Positions 39,482 through 51,187 of a stretch of DNA of 64,000 nt are shown here, piece after piece; within the stretch, counting starts at the first letter, position 1, and every line of letters begins with the position of its first letter. Source of the DNA: Phytophthora colocasiae (lineage: Eukaryota > Oomycota > Peronosporomycetes > Peronosporales > Peronosporaceae); NCBI GenBank assembly GCA_018806915.1, contig JAGKQI010000105.1, positions 3,286,001-3,350,000 of the forward strand, written 5' to 3'. The translations under genes were made by a program, and so were the position numbers. The notes beneath the pieces were generated by a model. It worked only from the letters and a program-made list of their open reading frames with translations. It ran no database searches and was not told the origin of the DNA.

Positions 39482-40478
39482 TCACGGACCAACCCACTGA
39501 TAGGCAAGCTTCGTCGCACCAGTTCCTCTAGGAGGCTTAAAGAGCCACGCCGTATCGCCCACCTTGAAGTGTACGTTGTTTCTGACCTTCTGATTGTAAT
39601 ACCGCTCCCGCCGTAGCTGATCACGTTCTAACACCACTTTTGCAATCTTTGCTGCCGATGCCATGTTCTTCACCAGCTTTCGATACTCCGGCCAGCCGTC
39701 GATCTGCTGTACTTGACTCACCCTCAGTAGTTCATTAGGAGCACGGAGCCGTCTCCCCATCATAAGCTCATTAGGAAGTATCCTGTAGTTCCATGTCGGG
39801 CTCCGTTATAGGCGTACATCGCACACGGGATCCAATCGTCCCAATCGTTTTGCTTCTCGTCCACGTACTGTGAAACCATGTCCTTCCAGATCTTGTGATA
39901 TCTCTCCACGAGTCCTAGCAACATAGGTCGATACGGTACAGGCTTGGTCTGTTTTGCCTGCATTAGCTGGACTAATCTGGTCACCACGAGTCCATTCAAC
40001 TCTGGAGCTCGTCCATGATCAACTCACGCATAGGCCCATGTACACTCACGATACGTTCCGTCAAAACCTTGCGATATCTTCTGCTGTATGACTTGGAGTT
40101 GCAATCATTACCGCATATCTGCTAGCGTAGTCGACAGCCGCGATAACGTAGCGATTTCCTCTGGGCAGTGATCGGTAGCGGACCTGCTACGTCAAGCGCC
40201 CATCTGTCGCCAACTGCACCAACTCCCAAGCTTCGAAGCGGTGGTATAACTGCCTTTGGTCTCGTTTTCCGTGTTGCACAATCTCTACAGCTTCGTACCC
40301 AGTACTTGACTTGGTCACGCATTCCGGGCCACCAGTAAATCTTCTCTAGCCGTCCATACGTCTGTGGAGTTCCCAAGTGACACGCGTAGATCGAGTCATG
40401 AGCTTCTCGCAGTGCCTTCGCTCGGAGTGGGGCCGGTAAAACCACCCGTAAAGATCCATCCGCCTCACGTAAATACAC
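39482..40478 (-). CDS. Retroelement integrase (frameshifted)
   Basis: Two to three frames cover an integrase: the HHCC zinc part (AHDSIYACHLGTPQTY then RSCRDCATRK), the first catalytic Asp in DRWALDVAGPLP, and the catalytic Glu in LGLVERYHKIWKDMV. A C-terminal GDTAWLFKPP stretch is the usual beta-rich end. Frames break near 40122 and 39760. Confidence 0.75.
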
Positions 40479-40615
40479 CAGTCCGTCTCGAACAACAACC
40501 TGTTAGTCCTTTATGCAGCTGCTGCCCTCGTAACCGTTGTGACAACTTGTCCTCTGCCTGGTATCGTCGAATCTCGGTATCTGTGAGCTGTCCGTCACCC
40601 GATCCGTCACCGTCG

Positions 40616-42005
40616 TCATCTGAGTCTTGGTTTTCCTCTGCTGTATCTCCAGCTGCACGCCTCCATCGTGATGTCCATCCGTCGGTACTGTACTCGTACG
40701 GAGTCATGTCGGTCGTTGCGTCCTTGGTTGGTACGGTAGTTTTGTACCCCAGTAGGTTGCCCGTTGCCGCCAACTGTACGTTCGTTCTCAGGTGTCATCG
40801 CGTTAGCTTGCCGCCGCTTTCCTCGCTTGCTTCTCCGCCGATTCGCCGCCATGGTCCGTACCGGAGCGCGTGACAGCGCGTCTGCCACCACATTAGTAGA
40901 ACCTGGTCGGTAGGTTATGCGAAAGTCGAACTCCTGCAGTTGTAGAGCCCATCGATATGGCCGCCCGGTAAGGTCCTTCTTCTTCATCAAATATGACAGC
41001 GCCGAGTGATCCGTGACTAACTCGAATCTTCTACCGTACAGGTATGGTCGAAAGAGCTTTACGGCCCAAATGACGGCCGCGCACTCCAGGTCTGTGATCC
41101 CGTACTTCGCTACAGTAGGCGAATTCACTTTAGATGCGTAGGCTACCGGCTGATCACCAGCACCTTGGTCCTGCATCAGTGCAGCACCTAATCCCACCAC
41201 TGACGCATCCGTCACTAGCTTGAATGGCTTTGTGAAATCTGGATACACCAACAGAGGTCTCTCCGTTAGCCTCCGTCTTCAGGACCTCGAACGCCTCCTG
41301 TTGTTCAGGCCCCAGTCCCATGCCGAACTCTTCCTCAGCAACCTCGTCAAAGGCGAGGCCTTTGTCCCAGAAATGTGGCACAAACCGCCTGTAATAACCG
41401 GCCAAGTGCACGAATCTCCGCACCTCGTCAGGATTTTCCGGTGTCGGGGAACCGCTTCACCGTGTCCACCAATGACTCAAGGGTCGTATCCTTGCTCGTC
41501 GAGCTCGTGGCCAGGTACTCCAGTCTCGTCTTGGCGAAACTGCACTTCTTCGGTTTCAGTGATAACCCGCCCGTGACAACCGTTCCAACACACAGGCCAG
41601 TTCAACCACGTGTCGCGAGACTGATCCCGCAGTAAAGATGATCACGTCGTCCAGATATACCAAACAGCTTCTCCATGTAAGTCCTCGAAGAACTGCATCC
41701 ATCATCCGCTGGAACGTTCCCGGTGCATTAGCTAAGCCGAAAGGCATTCGAACAAACTGGAACAATCCTTGTCGAGTAACAAACCCTGTCTTAGGCTTGT
41801 CCATTCCTGCTACAGGCACCTGCCAATAGCCCGCATGAAGGTCTGGGCTCGAATATCTCCGTGATCCGTGCATAGTATCCAGAGCTTCGTCAATTCTCGG
41901 TAACGGGTACACATCCTTCTTGGTGACGTTGTTCAGTAGCCGGTAGTCGATGCAGAATCTAACAGTGCCATCTTTCTTCCGAACTAGGACCACTGGAAAT
42001 CCCAT
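40616..42005 (-). CDS. Retroelement reverse transcriptase and RNase H (frameshifted)
   Basis: The RT frame (42005-41556) has VRKKDGTVRFCIDYRLLNN, FVRMPFGLANAPGTFQRMMD and the catalytic YLDDV (about 41645-41659). The RNase H frames (41423-41154 and 41251-40616) contain KLVTDASVVGLGAALMQD, ASKVNSPTVAKYGITDLECA and the TDHSALSYLMKKKDLTGR motif. Frame breaks separate the pieces. Confidence 0.8.
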
Positions 42006-42058
42006 GCTCCCGTGCCCTCTTCATGACTCCATCATGCAACATCTTCTGTACTTCGGCG

Positions 42059-43426
42059 TCAATCACTTCGCTCGGCTCTCGAATACCGTCGGGGTCGAAT
42101 CTTGATCGGTGGTGCATCCCCAGTGTTGATGTGATGCTCTACACCAAGTGTCGTTGCCGGTGGACATCCCTCCTTCGGTTCCAACAACTCTGGATAATTC
42201 CTGAGCAGCTTCACCAGAAGTTCCTTGTCCTTATCATCCATTTCACCGAAGTCCAACGTCTCTTCATTGCTAAGCGGCTTCTCCTGTACCCGTATCTGAT
42301 CTAGCCACTCACTCACACGTTCTCGTTCGAGATCACCTCCCAAATCCAGAATTTCCATCTCGTCATCCAGAGGCGTCCATGTTCCTAGCATTTCCTTGCT
42401 CGGTAACTTTGCTGTCTTGCCAACCAGATTTAGGATCGGTACCTTTACTTTACCCGACTTCACAGTCACCAACGTCGGTGCCACAAGCAAGTAGGGCTCC
42501 TTACGTTTCTTCTTCGGGATGAAGAGGCCAACTGTTCCGTCCTCCTCAGGTACTGATACCTCCACGTTATGACAGGTTTGTGTATGGATCTTAGCCTTCC
42601 TCAGGAGCCGTATCTTAGCCACTCGTTCACGTTTCTCTCGCGATCCAATTCCAGTGAAAGGCACGACCTTCTTTACGTCGTTCTCGTACCATTTCATCTC
42701 GCTAGAGACGAAATCTATCTTCACTCCATGGTCGTACATCCAGTCCTCTCCAACCAGGAAATCTTCGGTATCACTGTCTACAATAAGGGCATCCACTGTC
42801 ATACTCTGCGAATACTGTGTCCAAAGAAACGAAACGATAGACTCCGATCACCCGTACTGCTGCTCCACTAAAGCCTTCCATAAAGTCCACAGGAGGAGGT
42901 ACATTTAGCCGTGTACCGTGTTCGCGCCAACTCCTTCCTGCAACACTATATTGAGCCCTGTGTCCAGCTTCACTGCCGTCAGTTTTCCTCGTACAGTCAC
43001 CGCCGCTGTAGGTAGTTGATCCACCGTCGGTGCTTGCACTGCTCGTAGTTTTCCAGTCGTACAATGTCGTGCTGCCGTCTCATTCCACTGAGTACTTGTA
43101 CTGTGATAAGTACTGCCGCTGTGATACTCGTAACTTCGGTGTGTCCGGTGTGTCTTACTGGTCTTCACCGTTCTGACAGCTCCAGGTTCGGCGTACTGTA
43201 CATCTTTGACCGCACTGCTCGGTAAGGTACTTGCTCGTCCGTGGGTGCGTCGATGTTCGTCATACTTGTACAGGCTGTCGTCCGTATACCTCGTCTGTGC
43301 GTTGCGATGTTCCAGTTCTCTTTTCTCCTTCGCGCATGCTTTCGCTAGACGCTTCTGTTGTCGTCGTCGTGCTCGCGAGGCGCGTACTTGCACGGCATCG
43401 CCATCCAGCTGGGCTCTCTTCCACAA
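42059..43426 (-). CDS. Retroelement protease region (frameshifted)
   Basis: The frame 43426-42905 ends with a protease-like segment carrying the active-site triad DTG (LTAVKLDTGLNIVLQEG). The next frame (42802-42059) has SDTEDFLVGEDWMYDHGVKI, typical of the second half of gypsy proteases, and leads towards the RT N-terminus (HHINTGDAPPIKIRPRRYS). Confidence 0.6.
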
Positions 43427-44283
43427 CAGTCGTCTGAGGGTCAGTAGTCACTGGAATTGCTGCGTCTTGAGCCGGTTCAGTCGTCGTCACGGTTGCTACC
43501 TGTCTTCGAGCTACACGTACAGCTCCTTTCCGTACTCGCCGTGCCTGTAGAGCTGACACCTTCCGGTCCCATCGTCGTTCTGCCTCAGCATCACCAATGT
43601 CACGTCTTCGCTGAGCTGCTTTAAGCTGGACCCTTGCTCGCGGACTGTCCAAGATCGTCAACTCACCGTCTAGTATGCCTGTCAATTGCCGCTGTAGTTG
43701 TTCACGGACTCCGCCATCCCCACTCTGTCAATATCGTCCGTGATTCTGGGGTGGTGTCATCCGGTCCGGTCTTCTTTTCTTCGTCCAGTGGGTCTGTATC
43801 CGGGGTCTTGGGCTCTGCCAGAGGCGCTTCACCCGTGATGTCGCCTCTATGCCCGCCGAGGATCCGCCATCTCCAGTGTTCAAACTCCCGCTAACTTCAA
43901 AATGAACTCGGCGACGCTTGTTCCGCCTGCCGTCACCACTTCTGGACTCTTCTCGTGAATGTTTTCTGCCAACACTTCCGCTTCTTCTGTGTCAGCACCG
44001 TGCACTCCTTCTTCACTTGTCTGGTTCGATGTCACCTCGCTGTTCTCTTGTGCCACCGCATCATCTTTACTGTTTCTCGTTTCTAGCTCCACTGGTCCAA
44101 GGTCCACTACCCGCCTGGTTGAACCCCCCGACTCCAGTAAGCCCGTTTCTTCCGTTCCGTCTTCTCTTCCGCCCAGTCACCTGAATCGCTTCTGGCAACT
44201 GCTCTCGTCCAGGTGCTGCTGTCGCTACTAGCTGATGCTGGAACTGCACATGTCTTTCCATCTCCAGTTGGCTAGCGCTTGGC

Positions 44284-45904
44284 TCACCCGTGCTCTTCGT
44301 TCCCCGTTGGTCCTTCGCGTGATGCTGGGCCGGGGCCCCTACACCCGCGAGCCGTTTCCGTACCGCCAGCCGTATTCTGGCTGCTGGTCTCACTGTTCTG
44401 ATTCACCACAGGGCTGGTTTCTTCCGAGTCTTCCTTCTTAAGTGCACACGCGTGCGCGTGATGCCCAAATCCGTGGCAGTAGAAGCACATATCATCGGGT
44501 TTCGCTGTTGCCGTCCGGTTTGGTTGCTGTTGCTGAGATCTTCTGTTCAAATACTGCTGGTGGTTGCGTAAACGGTCTTCGCGCGTTCGAAGCGGCTCGT
44601 TGTTTCCGTAACTTCTTCCGTTGTTCCAACGCTGCTGCTGGGGTTGCTGCTGCGTCTGCTGCTGAGTGCCCGAGCTTCCATCTGGAGCAATACGTCCCTG
44701 CCGCTGGTTCTGTCGAGTATTCGCATCCGTTCGCTGGTTAGAAGCTGTCGTATGTCGGGTATGGGTTGCTGTCCGTGCCGTAGCTGCTGGAGTTGTCGTA
44801 CTGGCTGCTTGAACCGTCACTGTCTCTTCCGGTACCAGTTTGTATCCAGCTGGGATGACCGCATTCCATTGACCACCACTCTGAAGTGTGGCACCTCCCT
44901 GAGGCACCATTAGTCGTCCTTCAACGTCATACCGTGGCGGAGGTCCAGTAGCTAAGCCCACGTCGTCATATCCTGACACGACACTTCCCAAGTTTCCACC
45001 TGCCACTGAGATCTGCTGAATCCGTGTCAAATCTGGGACCAAGGCTGTTGGGACGGCGCCTGCCGATGCTGCCCGTTCGTCGTGTGCTCGCATCGCTGTA
45101 GCGAGGTCCACCCCATAACCTTCTCCGTACTCTCCAACCTGATCCACAGCGGAGTTCACCGCTTCGTTCAAAGTCGCCGGCCGATGTCCACGAACCAACG
45201 TCGAGCACCAAGTGTTGTTCATACCGGACAGGAACGAGTCAACCAACCACTCCTCGTCGACCGGATTACTGGAAGCAATCTCGCGGAGCTTCTGTGCGTA
45301 TTCTACTAGAGACTCGCCTCGCTGTTGACGTCGCTGTCGTAGTCTCGCGACTACCTCCGGGTTCGAACGCTTCACCATGTATCTGTCCCGCATCATCCGA
45401 CTCAAATTACCAAACGTCTGATCCTCCTGCCCTGCTGAATGCGTCTTCAACCGTATCGTAACATTGAGGGCTTCACCTTCCAGGCTCGCAACCATTTCAA
45501 TGAACACCTCATGTTCTCGCCAATCCGTGCGTGATTGCAGTTTGTCGGCGTAATTCATTCTTGACCGCTTTTAACCAGGCCTTCACCGTAACTTTTGGCT
45601 CTCCCAGACCCTTTGAACTTTGGCAACCGAAGCTTCTTTCACGACTCGGTGCCTGATACATCCACTGTGGCGCCTGTGGCATTGCAAAGTACTGTGGTGC
45701 TATCTGTACTGGAGGCGTTGGTGGTACTGGAGGTGCTGGTGCTGATCTCCATGGATTCCAAGTCCTGTTCCACCGCCATCTCCTGCGGGTACTGCTGCTG
45801 CTGCTGGCCTTGTCCTCCGTTTCCACCGCCTTGTGCACTGTCCCGCTCACCGTTACCACCATTGCCGTTGTCCCCACCATCACCGTCACCGTTGCCATTG
45901 CCAC
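44284..45904 (-). CDS. Retroelement Gag with zinc knuckle (N-terminus frameshifted)
   Basis: The main frame (45558-44284) starts in a gag capsid-like domain (FEEL-like helices, SNPEVVARLRQRRQQRGES) and ends with a CCHC zinc knuckle CFYCHGFGHHAHAC near residue 370. The N-terminal part (EPKVTVKAWLKAVKNE) is read in another frame at 45904-45509, so gag is broken near 45540. Confidence 0.75.
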
Positions 45905-46530
45905 CGAGGTTCTGCTGCCGCATGAGCTGGAACTACTGGTGCTGCCGGTGGACCCTGTGATCCTCCACTGGTACCAGGAATTTCAACCAGGACAGTGCCT
46001 CCGCTTCCACCACTGGCCCTAGGTGTAGCCTGCTGCCACTCGTACAGTTGACGCTGCTGGCATGAAACTTCCTCCCGTGCTGTGCAGGTCTGCTTGGGAA
46101 CCCTCTTGTCTGCTCCTGCGCTATTCCCGGATTCGCCACATGCGCCGCCTCAGCTTATGGCGTCATGGAAAGAAGACCGCCTTTCAGCCCGTTCGTCTCT
46201 CGCGTTATTTCCCGTCCTCTGTACCATTCCTCTCCGTGAACTTAGTCTTCCGTATCTGTAAAACAAAACCAACCCGTATGTTCAGTGTCTGTGTCATCAG
46301 TATCTAACCTCAGTAAACTGTGCTGTGTAGGGATATCAGTAACAGTGCTCATCTGTGTCTGTGTCTACCATAGGCCCATGTATTGCCCATTCCTCTCCGG
46401 TTGGATAGACCAGTGTTGTCTAGTGCCCGTATTGCACCATCCCCAGTACAGGATGTCCCCGTGTAGGATTCTCGCCCTCTGTGACTAGGCTCATAAAGTT
46501 CACCCAGTGAAACATTGCCCAGAAAGCCAC

Positions 46531-46544
46531 TGTAATGACCACCA
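46531..46544 (-). promoter_or_regulatory. Putative primer-binding site of the retrotransposon
   Basis: Directly inside the 5' LTR (element orientation), the minus strand reads TGGTGGTCATTACA. A TGG start is the normal complement of a tRNA 3'-CCA end. The matching tRNA was not identified. Confidence 0.45.
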
Positions 46545-47509
46545 TGTCGGCACTACTTCCTTTTTACGCTTTGAAATTCCAACTTGGAGGGAGCCAGTGG
46601 TCACGCAAGCAGGAACTAGAGTCAGCACGTCACCAGAGAGACCCCGGTGGACATTGTCCAGTAGAGACGGCTAGGGAGAAGACGTTTGATAGCAACTACA
46701 GCCTTGGGTAGACTAGTAGCTTGTCCTCGTGCTAATCCCAATACAATATACATCATACAAGACGAATGCACCACCACATTGAAGTTGAAGTGGACACCCT
46801 TTAGTCGAGACGCTATCAATAAGCACCACAACTGCGCGGTAGCTAGCCGCGATCCCCGCCACACTACGCATGCATCCTCATCTTCGTACCTCAGAACTTC
46901 GTGCCTCCTGAACGTATTACCCCAGAGGTCCCTGCCGGTCAGTATACCGCAGAACAAGGCCACTCCTAGATAACCCCAAAATGCTGTTGGGTGAAGCCGG
47001 CCAGTTGCCGCAGTACTCCACGCGTAAGTCTTAGTTACTTAACTCCTCACGACCGTGCGAAATCGTAACTGAGAGGTTCGACGGCCAGTCCGCACGCCAA
47101 AGAGCTCTCCTAACTACCGCCGCCCACTATACTACTCCTAACCTAAGTATGTCAGCTGCCACCGCCAGGATCTTCCTTCGGCGACTCCTTACGCGTCTTC
47201 TCCACCGTTCCCTTCCTCGTGCTCACGTCGCCCGTCCCAGTACTCCACTTGTGTGCTGCTAGTCCACCGCCGAGTCGTTCCTCCTGCTGCGATCTTCCAT
47301 CGTAGCCATTGGCCTTGAACTTCAACGTCGTCCAGCATCTTCCGGTCTCTGTAGCCTTGTAGTCACCGTCCAACCTTCTGTCGTCCCCAATTGACTGCAA
47401 GTTAACTTCCTTAGCCGTCGCCGTCATCTGTGAGGTCGATGATCTCCGTCTTGTAGTGCTGTCTTTCGAAAAGTTGCTTTTTAGGGGCGTAAATTCCTAA
47501 TCGTCCACA
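46545..47509 (-). repeat. 5' LTR (element orientation) of the gypsy retrotransposon
   Basis: 965 bp, nearly identical to 37400-38367. Most differences are small indels (for example GCTGCCGCG vs GCTAGCCGCG and CTCCTTTACG vs CTCCTTACG). Confidence 0.9.
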
Positions 47510-47903
47510 GTTTCGTGGATAATTGTCCGAATGAAAGAGAGAACGCTATGGTGAACGAAACCAGCGTTTTTCTAACCTCGGCCAGCGAAAATGGAGGTCT
47601 GTCATCGAATTGGAATGGCTCTCTTGCTTGAAAATCACGTCACGGTCAAAATCCAATTACGTTTGAAGCATAAAAATACAAAAAATGATCAGCTTCATAA
47701 AGATTTTTTTATATTAATGCCAATGAATCAAGCATGCTCTGGTTTCAAAGATGTTTGTCCATCAACCGCGGTAGTGCTGGTTTATCTAGAATGGGCTCAT
47801 CAAAGGTTGTACCACCACACCAGACATTGAAATCTGGTTGGGCTTCAAGCCTCATTGCACATTTGAATCGCTGCAAGGCACATCCCCGTCACTTTGTGGT
47901 GAA

Positions 47904-48371
47904 ATGATCCGTCCTGCTATAACGGTCCCCTACCTGCAAGTGATTCTGATGGGAGGAAACATCATGACGTACACGAATCCCAAACCTTGGACGTGTTTGA
48001 AGTTCAGCACCTGCTCCTACTGGCATCGCACGGAAAGCGCCTACTGGTACAAACTCGGATCCAAGCAGTACGGCATGTTCTACGAGAGTGACAAGTGCGT
48101 CGCTGGCGGATTATATCACTACCTCACGGACTTGGACAGCCCTCAAGGTGGGGCTAAATTGCTTATGAAGCCCCAGCCGATCCAGTCAATGATGGTTGGC
48201 GTGACCTCCGACGAGTACCGCGAACCCAACATCACTTATGTGGACAATTGTCCGAGTAAAGAAAAGCTCCAACTGTTGACTGAGTCGAATGTATTGATAA
48301 CATACAATACCAGTGGCGAGTTGGACGGTAGTGACAGTCTATCTTCCAACTGGAATGTCGATCTTCCATGA
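47904..48371 (+). CDS. Small Cys/Trp-family protein, intact
   Basis: 155 residues from the ATG at 47904 (an upstream in-frame TTG at 47838 is not a eukaryotic start). Motifs: MTYTNPKPWTCLKFSTCSYW, a YGMFYESDKC block, QPIQSMMVG, and SLSSNWNVDLP at the C-terminus. Its N-terminus aligns with the MASPALS-type members. 532 bp upstream of the next family gene, on the same strand. Function unknown. Confidence 0.6.
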   Translation: MIRPAITVPYLQVILMGGNIMTYTNPKPWTCLKFSTCSYWHRTESAYWYKLGSKQYGMFYESDKCVAGGLYHYLTDLDSPQGGAKLLMKPQPIQSMMVGVTSDEYREPNITYVDNCPSKEKLQLLTESNVLITYNTSGELDGSDSLSSNWNVDLP

Positions 48372-48480
48372 TGGTAGATAATTCCTAAAACAGAAGTCAT
48401 TTGTCGTTCATTTGTCGTTCGTGATATGATAAGCTATTCACTTTCAATTTCTCTGAGAGCTGAACAAGTGGTTCTATGCC

Positions 48481-48882
48481 ATGCCGACGCCACAGATGTC
48501 GGTCTATTTCCCAGGAGGGTTCGTCGCTGCCTATGCTGATTACGCGGTCTTCAACTGTATGTCGTTCACGGCTTGTCCCCACTGGAACCCGGCGATTTCC
48601 ATTGCCTGGAATGATATTCCGAAAGGCCAATTCGCGATGTTTTACGAGACCGACACTTGTCGAACTGGGGGTAAGTTCTTCTACATCTCGGACATTGAAG
48701 ATAGTGTCGGGACGCACATGTTTGAGAAGCCCCAGGCGATTCGGTCGTTCATGTTCGGTAATGACCACAACTACATGCGCCGACCTTCATTCATCTACAG
48801 CAAATGCATCGATAATACGGAAACGATGATCATGATCAAGGAGTGGAACACAACCGAGAAGAACGAACGCGAAAGACTTTGA
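48481..48882 (+). CDS. Small Cys/Trp-family protein
   Basis: 133 residues (MPTPQMSVYFPGGF ... ). Motifs CMSFTACPHW, ISIAWNDIP, FAMFYETDTCRTGG and AIRSFMFGN are conserved. The C-terminal SSNW end is missing; the protein stops after NERERL, shorter than its neighbours. Whether that is natural or a late frameshift is unclear. Confidence 0.55.
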   Translation: MPTPQMSVYFPGGFVAAYADYAVFNCMSFTACPHWNPAISIAWNDIPKGQFAMFYETDTCRTGGKFFYISDIEDSVGTHMFEKPQAIRSFMFGNDHNYMRRPSFIYSKCIDNTETMIMIKEWNTTEKNERERL

Positions 48883-49129
48883 AGAATCTGCATCGGCCAA
48901 AACTCGTCAAAACAAAGTTTAACTGTAGCTCCACGATAATCATAACACTACTTTAAACCAGGGGTCTGAATAAAAAATTTCAGTATCGATAAAATCAGTT
49001 TCTAAAAATAAAAAAACGGATTACTGGGATATTCACAAAAAATAAAATATGATATTTCTCGAAAATTGCAATACAATATAACATAAGTGCTTGCATAGCA
49101 ATGGCAAGACACAATTGAACTGATGGACG

Positions 49130-49477
49130 TTGCTGGAGCACATGAAGAAGTTCCAGAGCATCACTAAGAAGCTGCAGTGCGACGATATCGATTTGGCGGA
49201 TGTCCGCCTGCTTTTTGACTCGGTTATTAGCGAGTACCCCACGATGCGTGCCCAGCTTAACGCGAACGCTAGTATAGTCCACTCTCCTATATTTGAAGCG
49301 GCAGCCGTCAAAGTGATCAACGGTGGCACGCTTTCAAAGGCTGAGGCAGATGCGGTGAAGGCATTCGAGGTGGCGAAGTGTGGAGACAAGCGCAAGAAAC
49401 GCCAAGATGACTACGCGACGCAGATTCTTCTTGCTGGGCCAAACAAGCGTCCCAGTCGTGCCAACTACAGACTGTAG
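49130..49477 (+). pseudogene. hAT-type transposase C-terminal fragment
   Basis: The frame has LQCDDIDLADVRLLFDSVIS, FEAAAVKVINGGTLS and DDYATQILLAGPNKRPSRAN, patterns I associate with hAT-like oomycete transposase C-termini. It has no natural start (opens at CTG) and stops before the dimerisation motif. It is a remnant, unrelated in sequence to the intact hAT gene at 61812. Confidence 0.45.
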
Positions 49478-49816
49478 TCTACAGTCTACTGTTGAAGGAA
49501 CTGCCGCCGACTTCGAATGCATGTGAGCGTTTTTTTTCACAGTGCAAGCTTGTGCTCACCCCCCCAACGCACTTGTATGCTCCCAGTGAATTTTGAACTC
49601 GTCATGTTTCTTCGTGCGAACAGGAATATGTGGGATGTAACGACATTGGCATCAGTTGGTAGCGAGCAGGAGCATTAATTCATATTGCAGTTATTGCGGC
49701 CGCTTTTATTATTGCAGCGTGTTGTATTGAGATTATTACTACTGCAGCAACTACAGCCAATTCCGTGTAATACTGAATTGGACAAGGCCTGCTTTAAACC
49801 TTCTCGTTTAAACGTC

Positions 49817-50240
49817 TCAAACAGAAATCGATTCGAACCAATTGAACGAAGTACTATAATCCCATTCGGCGCCATCTTCGGTTGCGGTCTCGTTGTCCAG
49901 AGACACTACCTCTGCTCGTTTGGCAAGTTGCCGTAACTTGCGAGCGAAGTTTAACTTTGTAATTCCCCCACAAGGATCTTGCGTACAGTACATCGATCGG
50001 ATCGCTCGAGGTTTCTTGGACATGTGTACACCGGTTCCTGCTTGCTTCCCAGTATAGGAGTAGACATCACCGTCGTTGGAATTGCAGTTGCCGCTTTAGA
50101 AGAAGTCGATGCTCAATTGATCCGGGAAATTCCACCAAAAGATTGATTTCCAGTTGGAACAGCTTGAGAACTTGATGCAGACAGTTTCCGAAGGATTTGT
50201 GTAGGAGAAGTAGGCACCACTTTCAAGAACTACTCACATC
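49817..50240 (-). pseudogene. Small Cys/Trp-family gene with internal stop
   Basis: Reading the minus strand gives FSYTNPSETVCIKFSSCSNW, FWWNFPDQLSIDFF, then an in-frame TAA, then GNCNSNDGDVYSY and KPRAIRSM ... FNWFESISV. It aligns with the gene at 50414. The start is also lost. Pseudogene. Confidence 0.65.
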
Positions 50241-50413
50241 TTGAATGTGTTAGATTCTGCGTTGTCGCGACGTTAAGTGTTGAGAATTGAGATATTAGGG
50301 GGGAAGGGGGGTCTTTGGATTCATTATAGCTCAAAGTTGAGTGAGTTAAGAAAAGATGACGCTGAAAACATTGGTTCAGCTATTGCGACAATACGAGCTA
50401 CTGTAGATCATAT

Positions 50414-50887
50414 CTAGTCTTCAATCGGATCAAACCAATTCGAAGACAGCACCCCAGCTGCTTCAGAGGTGTCGTTCATCCAGTTCAACTCTGTACTGTT
50501 CTCACGCGCTTTAGACTCATATCTCCCCCCCTGCTTGCGAAGTATGACACACCTCTCAGCCACTCTCCAAAAGGACGACCCAACCACTGGTCGAGCTTGT
50601 ATCGATCGGATGGGTAGTGCAGTTTCGAAGGTATTAAGTCCGGTTGTGGCTGTCGTATCAGCTACATGATGAACGTCGCCGGCCTTGCTGGTACAGTCCT
50701 TGTTCTGGTAGAAGCCGATTTGCCAGTGCGCAGGAAGGTTTTGCCACCTAACAGTCTTCGCAGTCTCCCAGTACGTGCAACCCGAAAACTGAATGCAGAG
50801 AGTGTTGGATGGCTTCCTGTACGTAAAGAAGTTCCCGTTTTGGAAAACGACGTTGACCAAGAAGTCGGCGTTGGTGGACTTCTCCAT
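50414..50887 (-). CDS. Small Cys/Trp-family protein, subtype MEK
   Basis: 157 residues from the ATG at 50885-50887 (MEKSTNADFLVNVVFQ). Motifs FFTYRKPSNTLCIQFSGCTYW, VRWQNLPAHWQ, IGFYQNKDCTSKAGD, LPIRSIQARPVVG and VLSSNWFDPIED. With the genes at 51188 and 49817 it forms a distinct subgroup (YQ.NDC and SNWFxPIE). Function unknown. Confidence 0.6.
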   Translation of the reverse strand: MEKSTNADFLVNVVFQNGNFFTYRKPSNTLCIQFSGCTYWETAKTVRWQNLPAHWQIGFYQNKDCTSKAGDVHHVADTTATTGLNTFETALPIRSIQARPVVGSSFWRVAERCVILRKQGGRYESKARENSTELNWMNDTSEAAGVLSSNWFDPIED

Positions 50888-51187
50888 GTGTAGAGAAAGC
50901 AGGAATGACTACCTCCGTACGATCCACGGGTTTCTGCCTAATCAGTGGCCAATTCAACATTCTTTTAGCCATGAAGAACCTATCTTAAATCTTGGACTCC
51001 TCATCTCATCGGAGGTACATGTACCTCGGATATTCATTCACCAGTGACGTGGAACCATCCAATATTGCACGTGAGGGGCATCTTTGCAGTTGTAGTTTTG
51101 TCTGTAGGAATGTTGATTTCTAAAAACGGGATAATTTTATTGTGGATACTTGATTCTTGGTGGTGATAGTTTTCACTGAAGTGTTTT

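Larger units (their letters stand above)
37400..47509 (-). mobile_element. Ty3/gypsy LTR retrotransposon, 10.1 kb
   Basis: Two LTRs of 968 and 965 bp, both TGTCGG...CCACA, flank an internal region coding on the minus strand for gag, protease, reverse transcriptase, RNase H and integrase in that order, the Ty3/gypsy arrangement. The target duplication is GTTT (37396-37399 and 47510-47513). The LTRs differ by only a few indels and substitutions, so insertion is recent. The internal frames contain several frameshifts, so it is probably non-autonomous now (or the assembly has indel errors). Confidence 0.92.
37071..47631 (+). pseudogene. Small Cys/Trp-family gene split by an LTR retrotransposon
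   Basis: The 5' part (37071-37399) reads MASPALSIPYLRLVMAGG ... CSYWHRT ... YGIFYASNRC ... FGSIALG ... PSFKS. The 3' part (47510-47631) continues in the same frame with VDNCPNERENAMVNE and GGLSSNWNGSLA before a TGA. Removing the element and one GTTT restores a single frame of about 150 codons. No other damage is seen, so the insertion is the inactivating event. Confidence 0.85.

Noticed and set aside
38734..39531. 265-codon plus-strand ORF inside the retrotransposon
   Set aside because: Antisense to the pol C-terminal region with Cys/Arg-rich, unconserved composition.
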